Shown here piece by piece: positions 55,152-63,301 of a stretch of 64,000 nt of DNA. Under the pieces are notes generated by a model, which saw only the letters and a program-made list of their open reading frames with translations, searched no databases and was not told the DNA's origin. The DNA is taken from NCBI RefSeq assembly GCF_022023855.1, contig NZ_CP059449.1:1722501-1786500 (forward strand). Reading direction: 5' to 3'. The first letter of the stretch is position 1; every line of letters starts with the position of its first letter. The DNA comes from Azospirillum brasilense (GTDB lineage Bacteria; Pseudomonadota; Alphaproteobacteria; Azospirillales; Azospirillaceae). A program made the translations under genes and the position numbers.

Positions 55152-55898
55152 ATGAGCACCGAAGACACCCTGCTGTATCTGGACGGCGTGTCGGTCAGCT
55201 TCGACGGGTTCCGCGCGCTGAACAGCCTGTCGCTGGTCATCGAGCCGGGCGAGATGCGGGCGATCATCGGGCCGAACGGCGCCGGCAAGACGACCATGAT
55301 GGACGTCATCACCGGCAAGACCCGGCCCGATACCGGCACCATCCTGTTCGAGGGCCGCACCGACCTGACCAGCCTGCGCGAGCCGGCCATCGCCAACCTG
55401 GGGATCGGCCGCAAGTTCCAGCGCCCCACCGTGTTCGAGATGCACACGGTCTGGGACAATCTGGAACTGTCGCTGAAGGCGCCGCGCCGTCCGCTGAAGA
55501 CGCTGACCTACTCGGCCACGAAGGAGGACCGGGCGCGGATCGAGGAGATCCTCGACATCACCCGCCTGTCGCCGCGGCGCAACCGCCCGGCGGGCAGCCT
55601 GTCGCACGGCGAGAAGCAGTGGCTGGAGATCGGCATGCTGCTGGCCCAGGACCCGAAACTGCTGCTGGTCGACGAGCCGGTGGCCGGCATGACCGACGCG
55701 GAGACGGAACAGACCGCCCATCTGCTGAAGGACATCGCCGGCAAGCATTCGGTGATCGTCGTGGAGCACGACATGGTCTTCGTCCGCGAACTGGGTGTGA
55801 AGGTCACGGTGCTGCACGAGGGCTCGGTGCTGGCCGAAGGCTCGCTCGACACGGTGAGCGCCAACAAGCAGGTCATCGACGTCTATCTGGGTCGGTGA
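55152..55898 (+). CDS. urtD: Urea ABC transporter ATP-binding protein UrtD
   Basis: The 248-residue LivG-like ATPase has Walker A GPNGAGKTT, a signature segment LSHGEKQWLEIGMLL typical of UrtD, Walker B LLLVDEPVAGMTD and a switch His in VVEHDMVFVRE. It energises urea uptake together with UrtE. Confidence 0.95.
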   Translation: MSTEDTLLYLDGVSVSFDGFRALNSLSLVIEPGEMRAIIGPNGAGKTTMMDVITGKTRPDTGTILFEGRTDLTSLREPAIANLGIGRKFQRPTVFEMHTVWDNLELSLKAPRRPLKTLTYSATKEDRARIEEILDITRLSPRRNRPAGSLSHGEKQWLEIGMLLAQDPKLLLVDEPVAGMTDAETEQTAHLLKDIAGKHSVIVVEHDMVFVRELGVKVTVLHEGSVLAEGSLDTVSANKQVIDVYLGR

Positions 55899-55910
55899 CC
55901 GAACCACATT

Positions 55911-56040
55911 CCCCTCTCCCCTCTGGGGAGAGGGTCGGGGTGAGGGGGCGCCCGAAGGGCGGAAACGCAGCCTCATTGCAGAGCCTTTCCGGCCTGCGGC
56001 CGCCCCCTCATCCTAACCTTCTCCCCGGAGGGGAGAAGGG
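55911..56040. repeat. Palindromic repeat, subtype B (copy 3), between urtD and urtE
   Basis: About 130 bp with CCCCTCTGGGGAGAGGG at the left, CTTCTCCCCGGAGGGGAGAA at the right, and GAGGGGGCG facing CGCCCCCTC inside. The central loop differs from the other B copies. Confidence 0.82.
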
Positions 56041-56059
56041 ATTCAGGAGAAAAAAAAGC

Positions 56060-56755
56060 ATGCTCGACGTACGGTCTGTCGATCTCCATTACGGCGCGGC
56101 GCAGGCGCTGCGCGGCGTGTCGCTGACGGCGGAGGTGGGAAAGGTCACCTGCCTGCTGGGGCGCAACGGCGTCGGCAAGTCCTCGCTGCTGCGCGCCATC
56201 GTCGGGCTGAAGCCGGTAACCGGCGGCACCATCGCCTGGGACGGCGGCGACATCACCAGGCTCGCCCCGTCGGAACGGGCGCGGCGCGGCATCGCCTATG
56301 TGCCGCAGGGGCGCGAGATCTTCCCGTTGCTGACGGTGCGGGAGAACCTGCTGACCGGCTACGCGCCGCTGAAGCGCGCCGACCGCTCGATCCCTGACGA
56401 GGTGTTCGAGCTGTTTCCGGTGCTGAAGTCCATGCTGGACCGCCGCGGCGGCGACCTGTCGGGCGGGCAGCAGCAGCAGCTCGCCATCGGGCGGGCGTTG
56501 GTGACGCGGCCCCGGCTTCTGGTGCTGGACGAGCCGACCGAGGGCATCCAGCCCAGCATCATTAAGGACATCGGGCGGGCCATCTCCTACCTGCGCGACA
56601 AGGGCACCATGGCGATCCTGCTGGTCGAGCAGTATTTCGAGTTCGCCCGCGATCTGGCCGACGACTGGGCGGTGATGGAACGCGGCGAGGTCATGCTGGC
56701 GGGCAGCCGCGACGGGCTGGAGGAGAGCGAGGTCCGGCGGTATCTCACCGTCTGA
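56060..56755 (+). CDS. urtE: Urea ABC transporter ATP-binding protein UrtE
   Basis: The 231-residue LivF-like ATPase has Walker A GRNGVGKSS, YVPQGREIFPLLTVRENL, a signature LSGGQQQQLAIGRAL and Walker B LLVLDEPTEGIQPSI; the IQPSII run is typical of UrtE. It completes the importer. An AGGAG-like stretch lies before the ATG at 56060. Confidence 0.95.
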   Translation: MLDVRSVDLHYGAAQALRGVSLTAEVGKVTCLLGRNGVGKSSLLRAIVGLKPVTGGTIAWDGGDITRLAPSERARRGIAYVPQGREIFPLLTVRENLLTGYAPLKRADRSIPDEVFELFPVLKSMLDRRGGDLSGGQQQQLAIGRALVTRPRLLVLDEPTEGIQPSIIKDIGRAISYLRDKGTMAILLVEQYFEFARDLADDWAVMERGEVMLAGSRDGLEESEVRRYLTV

Positions 56756-56774
56756 CGCGCCGCCGTCCGGAGGG

Positions 56775-56854
56775 ATCCTCGCGAAGGCGGAGCCGCGGTT
56801 TCGCCATCCTGTGCTTCCCGTGGCGGGAACCGGGAACGCCGCCTTCGCGAGGAT
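56775..56854. repeat. 16-bp perfect inverted repeat with 48-base loop
   Basis: ATCCTCGCGAAGGCGG and its complement flank 48 bases between urtE and the peptidase gene. There is no T-run, so a dispersed repeat or RNA structure is as likely as a terminator. Confidence 0.7.
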
Positions 56855-56939
56855 GGCACCCCTGCGCTTTGTGGAGCTTGGCGCGGAACCGCGATGCGCT
56901 ACCATCGGTGCCAGTCATTCACACCGAAGGCAGTTCCGA

Positions 56940-58340
56940 ATGTCGAGCGTCCTGTCAGCCGACCCCGTTCTCCAGCAGGTTGACCGCGGTTTCGAAGACT
57001 CCCTGGGCCGCCTCTGCGACCTGCTGCGCATCCCCAGCGTCAGCACCGATCCGGCCTACAAGGGCGACGTGCGCCGCGCCGCGGACTGGCTGGTGCGCGA
57101 ACTGAGCGGGCTGGGCTTCGACGGCTCCGTGCGCGAGACGGCCGGCCATCCCGCGGTCGTCGCCCACCATCCGGGGCCGGGCGGCTCCGATGTGCCGCAC
57201 ATCCTCTATTACGGCCATTACGACGTGCAGCCGGCGGAGCCGCTGGAGCTGTGGAACAGCCCGCCTTTCGAGCCGGCCATCGTCGAGGCCGAGCATGGCC
57301 GCCGCATCGTCGCCCGCGGCGCCGTGGACGACAAGGGTCAGGTGATGACCTTCATCGAGGCGTTTCGCGCCTGGCACGCCGTGCACGGCACCCTGCCGAT
57401 CCGCGTGACCGTCCTGCTGGAGGGCGAGGAGGAGACCGGCAGCCCGAACTTGCTCCCCTTCCTGAAGGCCAATGCGGAGGAGCTGAAGGCCGACGTCTGC
57501 GTCATCACCGACACCAACGCCTGGAACATCGATACGCCGGCGATCACCACGCGGCTGCGCGGCCTGCTCTACGTCGAGGCGACGCTGCATGGGCCGAGCC
57601 ACGACCTGCATTCCGGCATGTTCGGCGGCGCGGTGCTGAACCCGATCAACGCGCTGACCCGCATCCTCGGCCAGATCCACGACGAGGACGGCCGCGTCCG
57701 CTTCCCCGGCTTCTACGACGACGTGGCCGAGCCCACGGACGAGGAAAAGGCGATGTGGCGCGGCCTCGGCTTCGACGAGAGCGCCTTCCTGGCCGGCGTC
57801 GGGCTGAAGACCCCGGCGGGGGAGGCCGGGCGCAGCGCGCTGGAGCGGCTGTGGTCGCGCCCGACCTGCGACATCAACGGCATCTGGGGCGGCTACACGG
57901 GCGAAGGCTCCAAGACGGTCATCGCGTCCAAGGCGTCGGCCAAGCTGTCCTGCCGCCTCGTGCCGGCCCAGGACCCGGAGAAGATCCTGGCCGGCATCCG
58001 CAGCTTCCTGGAGGAGCGCACACCAGCCAACGGGCGGTGGGAGATCAAGGTGTTCGGTCGCTCGCCGGGTGTCCAGGTACCGACCGACAGCCCCTATCTG
58101 CGCGCCGCCATGGCGGGGCTGGGCGACGTCTTCGCCAACAAGCCGGCACTGGTCGGCAGCGGCGGCTCGATCCCGGTCGGCGGCTACATCCGGCAGGCGC
58201 TGGGCTTCGATTCGATCTTCGTCGGCTTCGGGCTTGAGGATGACCGCATCCATTCGCCCAACGAGAAGTTCGAGGTGAAGTGCCTGCACAATGGCATCCG
58301 CTCGCACGCGGCCATGCTGGCGCGCTTCGCCGCTCTCTGA
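56940..58340 (+). CDS. M20-family dipeptidase/carboxypeptidase
   Basis: The 466-residue M20 metallopeptidase carries zinc-site segments YYGHYDVQP (His and Asp), ARGAVDDKGQVM (bridging Asp), LEGEEETGS (general base Glu and zinc Glu), ITDTNAW (Asp), and a late HSPNEKFE (His). The lid domain holds HSGMFGGAV. It resembles the CNDP/M20 dipeptidases such as those acting on beta-alanyl or aminoacyl dipeptides. The substrate is not fixed by sequence. Its promoter region includes the 16 bp inverted repeat. Confidence 0.9.
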   Translation: MSSVLSADPVLQQVDRGFEDSLGRLCDLLRIPSVSTDPAYKGDVRRAADWLVRELSGLGFDGSVRETAGHPAVVAHHPGPGGSDVPHILYYGHYDVQPAEPLELWNSPPFEPAIVEAEHGRRIVARGAVDDKGQVMTFIEAFRAWHAVHGTLPIRVTVLLEGEEETGSPNLLPFLKANAEELKADVCVITDTNAWNIDTPAITTRLRGLLYVEATLHGPSHDLHSGMFGGAVLNPINALTRILGQIHDEDGRVRFPGFYDDVAEPTDEEKAMWRGLGFDESAFLAGVGLKTPAGEAGRSALERLWSRPTCDINGIWGGYTGEGSKTVIASKASAKLSCRLVPAQDPEKILAGIRSFLEERTPANGRWEIKVFGRSPGVQVPTDSPYLRAAMAGLGDVFANKPALVGSGGSIPVGGYIRQALGFDSIFVGFGLEDDRIHSPNEKFEVKCLHNGIRSHAAMLARFAAL

Positions 58341-58370
58341 TCCGTCCCGGTCCGCAATTATTTGTGGTTC

Positions 58371-58407
58371 AGCCCGCGGCTGCGCATCACGCGCCCGCGG
58401 GCTTTTT
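58371..58407 (+). terminator. Intrinsic terminator after the M20 peptidase
   Basis: AGCCCGCGG and CCGCGGGCT pair across a 14-base loop and are followed by a T-run. Confidence 0.88.
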
Positions 58408-58849
58408 TGCGCCTTTGGCATCCACTGGCGATCCGTGATGCCTCCGGCGAAACAAACGTTTCTCAAGTGAGAAACTTTACAAAACCACCAATGTAATAAA
58501 TGAAGAAAAAAAAGTTTTAAGCTTTTATAATACTTTAATAGTTAGTTTACTTATGATGTGAGATAAACAGTGAGGCGAGTGCAGTACCGGTTGGTATCGG
58601 CGCGCGGAGAAGAGTGTCAAAAAGCCTTATGGCCTAGATTAAAAGGAATCATGAGCCCGCTGTCGACGTAAAGCGTGTGAGATTTGCGCTCCTGCTTTGG
58701 GGAAGCTCTTGCGTAATCTGCAGCCCTGTCGGTATCGCGCGTGTCGTGGTCGGAAACTCCCTTAAAAAACGCGTTGCAGACAATAAAAAACTAAGTTATG
58801 CACAAGGTGGCGCGCTGCTTTGCTCGGGAATTCTTGGAGGGAATGTCGC
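58408..58849. other. AT-rich intergenic island before the chemotaxis gene
   Basis: The 442 bp contain no convincing gene. Bases 58461-58560 have 24 G or C in 100, far below the surroundings. It holds an 18 bp palindrome and a TATAAT at 58526 without a clear -35. Confidence 0.6.
58458..58475. promoter_or_regulatory. Palindromic operator-like site
   Basis: GTTTCTCA and TGAGAAAC are perfect inverted arms around AG. The spacing suits a dimeric DNA-binding regulator; the protein is unknown. Confidence 0.4.
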
Positions 58850-60541
58850 ATGTCCGTTCTATCGAACATCACGATAAAAGCGAAGATCGTGTCTTCGTTT
58901 TCCATACTCGTCATGTTCATCATCGCATTGGGTCTTTTCAGCATAGACCGCATTTCGACGGTGAATGACGCGGGGAAGGACATCCGCGACAACTGGCTGC
59001 CGAGCGTCGGCGAGATTGCCCGGATGACCGATTATTTCGAGTTCTACCGGATTCTGGAGTCCGCGCACATTCTATCCACCGAGCCTGCCCAGCAGGCCGA
59101 GGAGGAGAAAACCATGGCGGCGACCCTGGAGAACTTCCAGGACGCGGTTCGCAAATATGAATCCATGCTGACCCCCGGCTACGAGACCGAAACGTTCCAG
59201 AAGCTCATGGACCATTGGGAGCGTTACCAGGAACTGAGCCAGCGAAAATTGCTTCCGTTGTCCCGGGACGATCGCAACGACGAGGCGGCCGCACTCTACA
59301 AAGGCGAATCGCGCGTCGAGTTCCGCAAGGCCCAGGGGGTCATGCGCGACCTCATCCAATTCAACATCCGCAACGGCCGCATCGCCGCCGATCAGGGCGA
59401 GGCGACCTACGGGTCGAGCAAGACCCTGCTCATCGCCGCGATCTCCGTCGTGACACTCCTCGGCGCCGTGATGGGGCTGCTGATCATCGCCGGCGTCTCA
59501 AAGCCGATCCAACAGCTCACCGGGGTGATGAACCGCTTGGCGGGGCGCGAGCTGACGGTCGCCGTGGACGGTGCGCAGCGCAAGGACGAGTTGGGTGCCA
59601 TGGCCCGCGCCGTCCAGGTCTTCAAGGACGGGCTGATCGAGGCGGACCGGCTGGCCGCCGCCCAGGCGGCGGAACAGGCGACCAAGCAGCGCCGGTCGGA
59701 AGCCGTGGAGCGGCTGGTGAACCGCTTCGGGGACTCCTCCGCGGCCTCCCTGCGCACGGTGGCCGCCGCAGCCTCGGAGCTGGACGCCACCGCCCACAGC
59801 ATGACCTCCATGGCCGAGCGGACAAACATCCAGGCGACCACCGTCCAGGCGGCGGCGGAGCAGACCAGCGCCAACGTCCAGACCGTCGCCTCGGCCACCG
59901 AGGAGATGGCCAGCTCCATCCGCGAGATCGCGACGCAGGTGTCGCGCTCCTCGCAGATCGCCGGACAGGCGGTGGAGCAGGCGACCCGCACCAACGAGAC
60001 GGTGCGCGGTCTGGTCGAGGCCGCGCAGAAGATCGGCGAGGTGGTCAGTCTCATCACCAACATCGCCAGCCAGACCAACCTGCTGGCGCTCAACGCCACC
60101 ATCGAGGCGGCCCGCGCGGGCGAGGCCGGCAAGGGCTTCGCCGTCGTCGCCGGCGAGGTGAAGCATCTCGCCTCCCAGACCGCCAAGGCGACCGACGAGA
60201 TCGCCGCCCAGATCGCTGCCATCCAGGGCGCGACCGACGGGGCGGTGCGCGACATCTCGGCCATCGGCGGCATCATCGGCCAGATCAACGAGATCTCCAC
60301 GGCCATCGCCGCGGCCATCGAGGAGCAGGGCGCCGCGACCAACGAGATCTCCCGCAACGTCCAGGAGGCCGCAGCGGGCACCCATCAGGTTTCCGGCAGC
60401 ATCACAGAGGTCACGATGGCCGCGGGCGAGACCGGTGCCGCCGCCGGTCAGGTGATGAGCGCGTCGGGCGAACTGGCCCGCCAGTCGGAAACGCTGCGCA
60501 AGGAGATCGAGAGCTTCCTGGCGGAGATCAAGGCCGCCTGA
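58850..60541 (+). CDS. Methyl-accepting chemotaxis protein
   Basis: The 563-residue receptor has an N-terminal membrane segment ([18 protein letters not shown]), a periplasmic four-helix bundle (4HB_MCP-like, about 35-185), a second membrane segment ([20 protein letters not shown]), a HAMP domain ([19 protein letters not shown]) and a long signalling coiled coil with the hairpin tip [28 protein letters not shown] sequence, seen here as [19 protein letters not shown]. The receptor senses a small molecule and signals through CheA/CheW, which are encoded elsewhere. GGAGGG precedes the ATG at 58850. Confidence 0.95.
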   Translation: MSVLSNITIKAKIVSSFSILVMFIIALGLFSIDRISTVNDAGKDIRDNWLPSVGEIARMTDYFEFYRILESAHILSTEPAQQAEEEKTMAATLENFQDAVRKYESMLTPGYETETFQKLMDHWERYQELSQRKLLPLSRDDRNDEAAALYKGESRVEFRKAQGVMRDLIQFNIRNGRIAADQGEATYGSSKTLLIAAISVVTLLGAVMGLLIIAGVSKPIQQLTGVMNRLAGRELTVAVDGAQRKDELGAMARAVQVFKDGLIEADRLAAAQAAEQATKQRRSEAVERLVNRFGDSSAASLRTVAAAASELDATAHSMTSMAERTNIQATTVQAAAEQTSANVQTVASATEEMASSIREIATQVSRSSQIAGQAVEQATRTNETVRGLVEAAQKIGEVVSLITNIASQTNLLALNATIEAARAGEAGKGFAVVAGEVKHLASQTAKATDEIAAQIAAIQGATDGAVRDISAIGGIIGQINEISTAIAAAIEEQGAATNEISRNVQEAAAGTHQVSGSITEVTMAAGETGAAAGQVMSASGELARQSETLRKEIESFLAEIKAA

Positions 60542-60582
60542 GCGGCCGCGGCTCGGGTTGGCGGTTCGGCAGGATCGACATG

Positions 60583-60622
60583 CGAAAACGGCGGGCGACC
60601 CCAGGGGCGCCCGCCGTTTTCG
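60583..60622. terminator. Bidirectional terminator
   Basis: A 15 bp perfect stem (CGAAAACGGCGGGCG) with a 10-base loop lies between the convergent chemotaxis and ankyrin genes, with A-run on one side and T-run on the other. Confidence 0.88.
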
Positions 60623-60637
60623 TGCTTGGCTTACCGG

Positions 60638-63097
60638 TCAGTGCGGCTTCAGCGCCTCGACCACCTGCATGTGGCCCTGCAGCGCGCCGAGGGTGAGGGC
60701 GGAGTTGCCGGCGGTGTCCATGCGGAACGGGTTGGCGCCATGCTCCACCAGCATCCGGGCCACCCGGTCGTGGCCGTTGTTGGCGGCGTACATCAGGGCC
60801 GACCAGCCGTGGCTGGCCACCCGGTCCACCGACACGCCGCGGTCGACCAGGATCTTTACGACTCCGTCATGGCCGCGGGCCGCGGCGGCCATCAGGGCGG
60901 TCTTGCCGTCATCGTTGGTGGCGTCGAGTTCGGCGCCGGCGGCGGCCAGCGCGTGGATCACCGCCTCGTGCCCGCCCCAGGCGGCGTACATCACCGCGGT
61001 GGCGCCGTCGGCGGTGCGCAGCTCCGTCTTGGCCCGGCGGTCGATCAGCAGCCGCACCGCGTCGGTCAGCCCCTGCTCGGAGGCCAGCATCAGCAAGGTC
61101 TTGCCGTTGTCCACCCGCTTGTTCGGATCGGCGCCGCCGTCCAGCGCGCGTTTCAGCTCGTCGGTGCGGTGCATCAGGGCGATGGCGCCGTCACGGCTGT
61201 CCAGTCCGGGCCGGACCTCCGCGTTGGCCGGGGGCGCCGACGGGGTGCCGGACGCGGCGGCGGCTCCTACGGAGGCGGTGGTGGCGGGAAGCACGCGCCC
61301 TTCACCGGCCGCCTTGATGCGGTCGCGCAGGTCGCCGGTGTTTGGGGCGACGATCAGGGCGCGCTCGTAGAAGCGCCGCGCCTCGTCCCAATTGCCGTCG
61401 CGCTCCGCCAGCGAGGCCCAGCGGCGGTAGGTCTCCTCCATGGTCGTCAGAAGCTCCTGGATCTCCGGCGTCGCCGGAGCGATCTCACGCAGGCGCGACA
61501 CCGTCTCGTAGGCGTTGTTGTTCGGCGGGGTGGTCAGGAGCTTGGCGGCGATCTGCCGGCGGGCCTGATCGACCAGGGTGCGGACGCGTGGGTTCAGGCC
61601 ATTGTCGCTGGCCGAGAAGGGCGTGGACGCCGTGGGGGGCGCGGGCTGGGGCATCGCCGGGGCGGCCATCTGGGGCGCCGGCTCATCGACCAGCGGCGGC
61701 AGGGTGGCGGAACCGGTCGGGCCTTCGCTCTGCTCCGTGCGGTATTCCGTCGCCCGCGGCTTGGGCGGTTGGGCGTGCTCCGCGGCCAGTGGATCGGCCA
61801 CCGGCACCGGCGGCTTCGGCGCCTGGGCCGCCGGTGCGACGGCCGGCTGCTCCGGCTTCGCCGCGATGGTCGGGGTCGGGGCCTGGGCCGGGGTCAGCGC
61901 TTGGGTCGGCGTCGGGTTCGGGGCCGGCGTGGCGTTCGGGGCCGGCGTGGCGTTCATGGTGCGCGCGGCGGGCGGCGGAGCGTCGGCCCTGGTCGGCGCC
62001 GGACCTGCTACCGGCACACCCGCCTCGGCAGGGAGGGAGGCGAGGTAGGGGTTTTGCGGCCGGGCAATCGCCAGCGTGTCGGGGCCGCGGCTGCCCAGGC
62101 TGGGCTCGTCGGCGAACGGGTTGTGCACCCGCTCCGTCACGAAGCCGCGGAGGTCCTGCCAGCCCTGCCGGGCGTAATCGAGCGCCCGTTCGGGCGTCGC
62201 CCCGGGAAAGGTCAGGGCGACGCCGGCTCCAGCGGCACCCAGCAGGATCAGCGTGGTGATCGCTGCTCCGGCCAGCGCGGCACGGCGGCGCGGGCGCTTG
62301 GCGGGCAGATCGGCGACCGGGGCACCGGTTTCCGGGATCGTCCAGCCGTCCGGCGCGTCCCAATCGTTGGCCGGCCAGTCGTTGGCGTCGCGCTCCGCGG
62401 CGCGGCGGGGCGGCGGCGGAGCGGCGCGCGGCGGCGCAGCCACCGGCCTGGAGGCAGGGGCGACGGAAGGGTCGGCGGAGGGGATGGCGGCGGTGGGGGC
62501 GACGGACGGGCCGGCGCCGGGCGTCATGCGGTAGATCACGCCGAGTTCGCGCACCGCCTCGGCCAGTCCGGGGCGGGCCAGGGTCCGTTCCATCTCCGGC
62601 GTGCCGCAGAGAAGAACCTGGAGGAAACGCCCGCTCGGCGTCTCGGAGCGGGTGAGGTCGATCAGGTCGGCCAGCGTCGGGGCGGCCAGGACGCCCGCGT
62701 TCTCCACCGCCAGCAGGCCGGTGCCGGCGAGGTCGAGCCGCTCCTCCAGTTCCTCGATCAGCGTGTCGAAATCGCGGTCGTCGCTGTCGGAGGGCAAGGC
62801 GGCGTCGCCGGCGGCGGACACCAGATCCTCCACCTGCGCCCCGGCGCTGGCGGCGACCGGAAGAACCAGCGCCCCGTCGGAGCCGACCTGCTCGACGAGT
62901 TGGTGGAAGACCGCGGCCCGTCCGGACCCGGCCTCGCCGACCAGCACCAACAGCCGCTTGCGCGCCAGCAGGGCCAGGAGAAGGCCGTCAAAGACCTCCG
63001 TCTGGTCGGGGCGCAGGCCGGCGGCCTGGGGTTGGGGCTTCGCCTTCGCCGCAGAGCGATTCGAGGATGGCGTGGCTTTCGGAGCGGAACGGTCCAT
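60638..63097 (-). CDS. Composite AAA-like / transmembrane / ankyrin-repeat protein
   Basis: The protein has about 819 residues. An ExeA-like AAA segment (about 30-190) has a degenerate Walker A (GEAGSGRA, residues 54-61, Arg for Lys) and a Walker B-like GLLAVENAG. A basic patch and one membrane segment follow (about 273-296), then a Pro/Ala linker of some 200 residues with PAPN/PTP repeats, a TPR-like helical part (REIAPATPEIQELLTTMEE; RRFYERALIVAP), and five ankyrin repeats to the end (TLLMLASEQGLTDAVRLL; ALMYAANNGHDRVARML). The TPR and ankyrin parts should be periplasmic. The function is unknown; a cross-membrane scaffold is inferred. Confidence 0.78.
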   Translation of the reverse strand: MDRSAPKATPSSNRSAAKAKPQPQAAGLRPDQTEVFDGLLLALLARKRLLVLVGEAGSGRAAVFHQLVEQVGSDGALVLPVAASAGAQVEDLVSAAGDAALPSDSDDRDFDTLIEELEERLDLAGTGLLAVENAGVLAAPTLADLIDLTRSETPSGRFLQVLLCGTPEMERTLARPGLAEAVRELGVIYRMTPGAGPSVAPTAAIPSADPSVAPASRPVAAPPRAAPPPPRRAAERDANDWPANDWDAPDGWTIPETGAPVADLPAKRPRRRAALAGAAITTLILLGAAGAGVALTFPGATPERALDYARQGWQDLRGFVTERVHNPFADEPSLGSRGPDTLAIARPQNPYLASLPAEAGVPVAGPAPTRADAPPPAARTMNATPAPNATPAPNPTPTQALTPAQAPTPTIAAKPEQPAVAPAAQAPKPPVPVADPLAAEHAQPPKPRATEYRTEQSEGPTGSATLPPLVDEPAPQMAAPAMPQPAPPTASTPFSASDNGLNPRVRTLVDQARRQIAAKLLTTPPNNNAYETVSRLREIAPATPEIQELLTTMEETYRRWASLAERDGNWDEARRFYERALIVAPNTGDLRDRIKAAGEGRVLPATTASVGAAAASGTPSAPPANAEVRPGLDSRDGAIALMHRTDELKRALDGGADPNKRVDNGKTLLMLASEQGLTDAVRLLIDRRAKTELRTADGATAVMYAAWGGHEAVIHALAAAGAELDATNDDGKTALMAAAARGHDGVVKILVDRGVSVDRVASHGWSALMYAANNGHDRVARMLVEHGANPFRMDTAGNSALTLGALQGHMQVVEALKPH

Positions 63098-63242
63098 GGG
63101 GGCGCGCGCAATCCAATTGATGGGACGTGACACTCCTGACTCTAGTGGTCCGCCGTCGTCCTGCGACGGTGCAAAGGGACGGGACCGCCACCTCTTATGG
63201 AGGAGGCGCGCGTTGGGATGGCTGATTCGGGCGGAGGGCTGC

Positions 63243-63250
63243 GCTATAGG
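63243..63250 (+). promoter_or_regulatory. Candidate -10 box for the ROK gene
   Basis: GCTATAGG lies 51 bases before the start codon; no clear -35. Confidence 0.35.
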
Positions 63251-63301
63251 GAGGGCTGCTTTTCCACCCCCTTCACTGTCCACCCGCGCTGGGAGTCCGT
63301 C

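Noticed and set aside
58677..58877. A 66-codon frame overlapping the chemotaxis gene start
   Set aside because: It has no ribosome site or motif and overlaps the well-supported receptor start in another frame.
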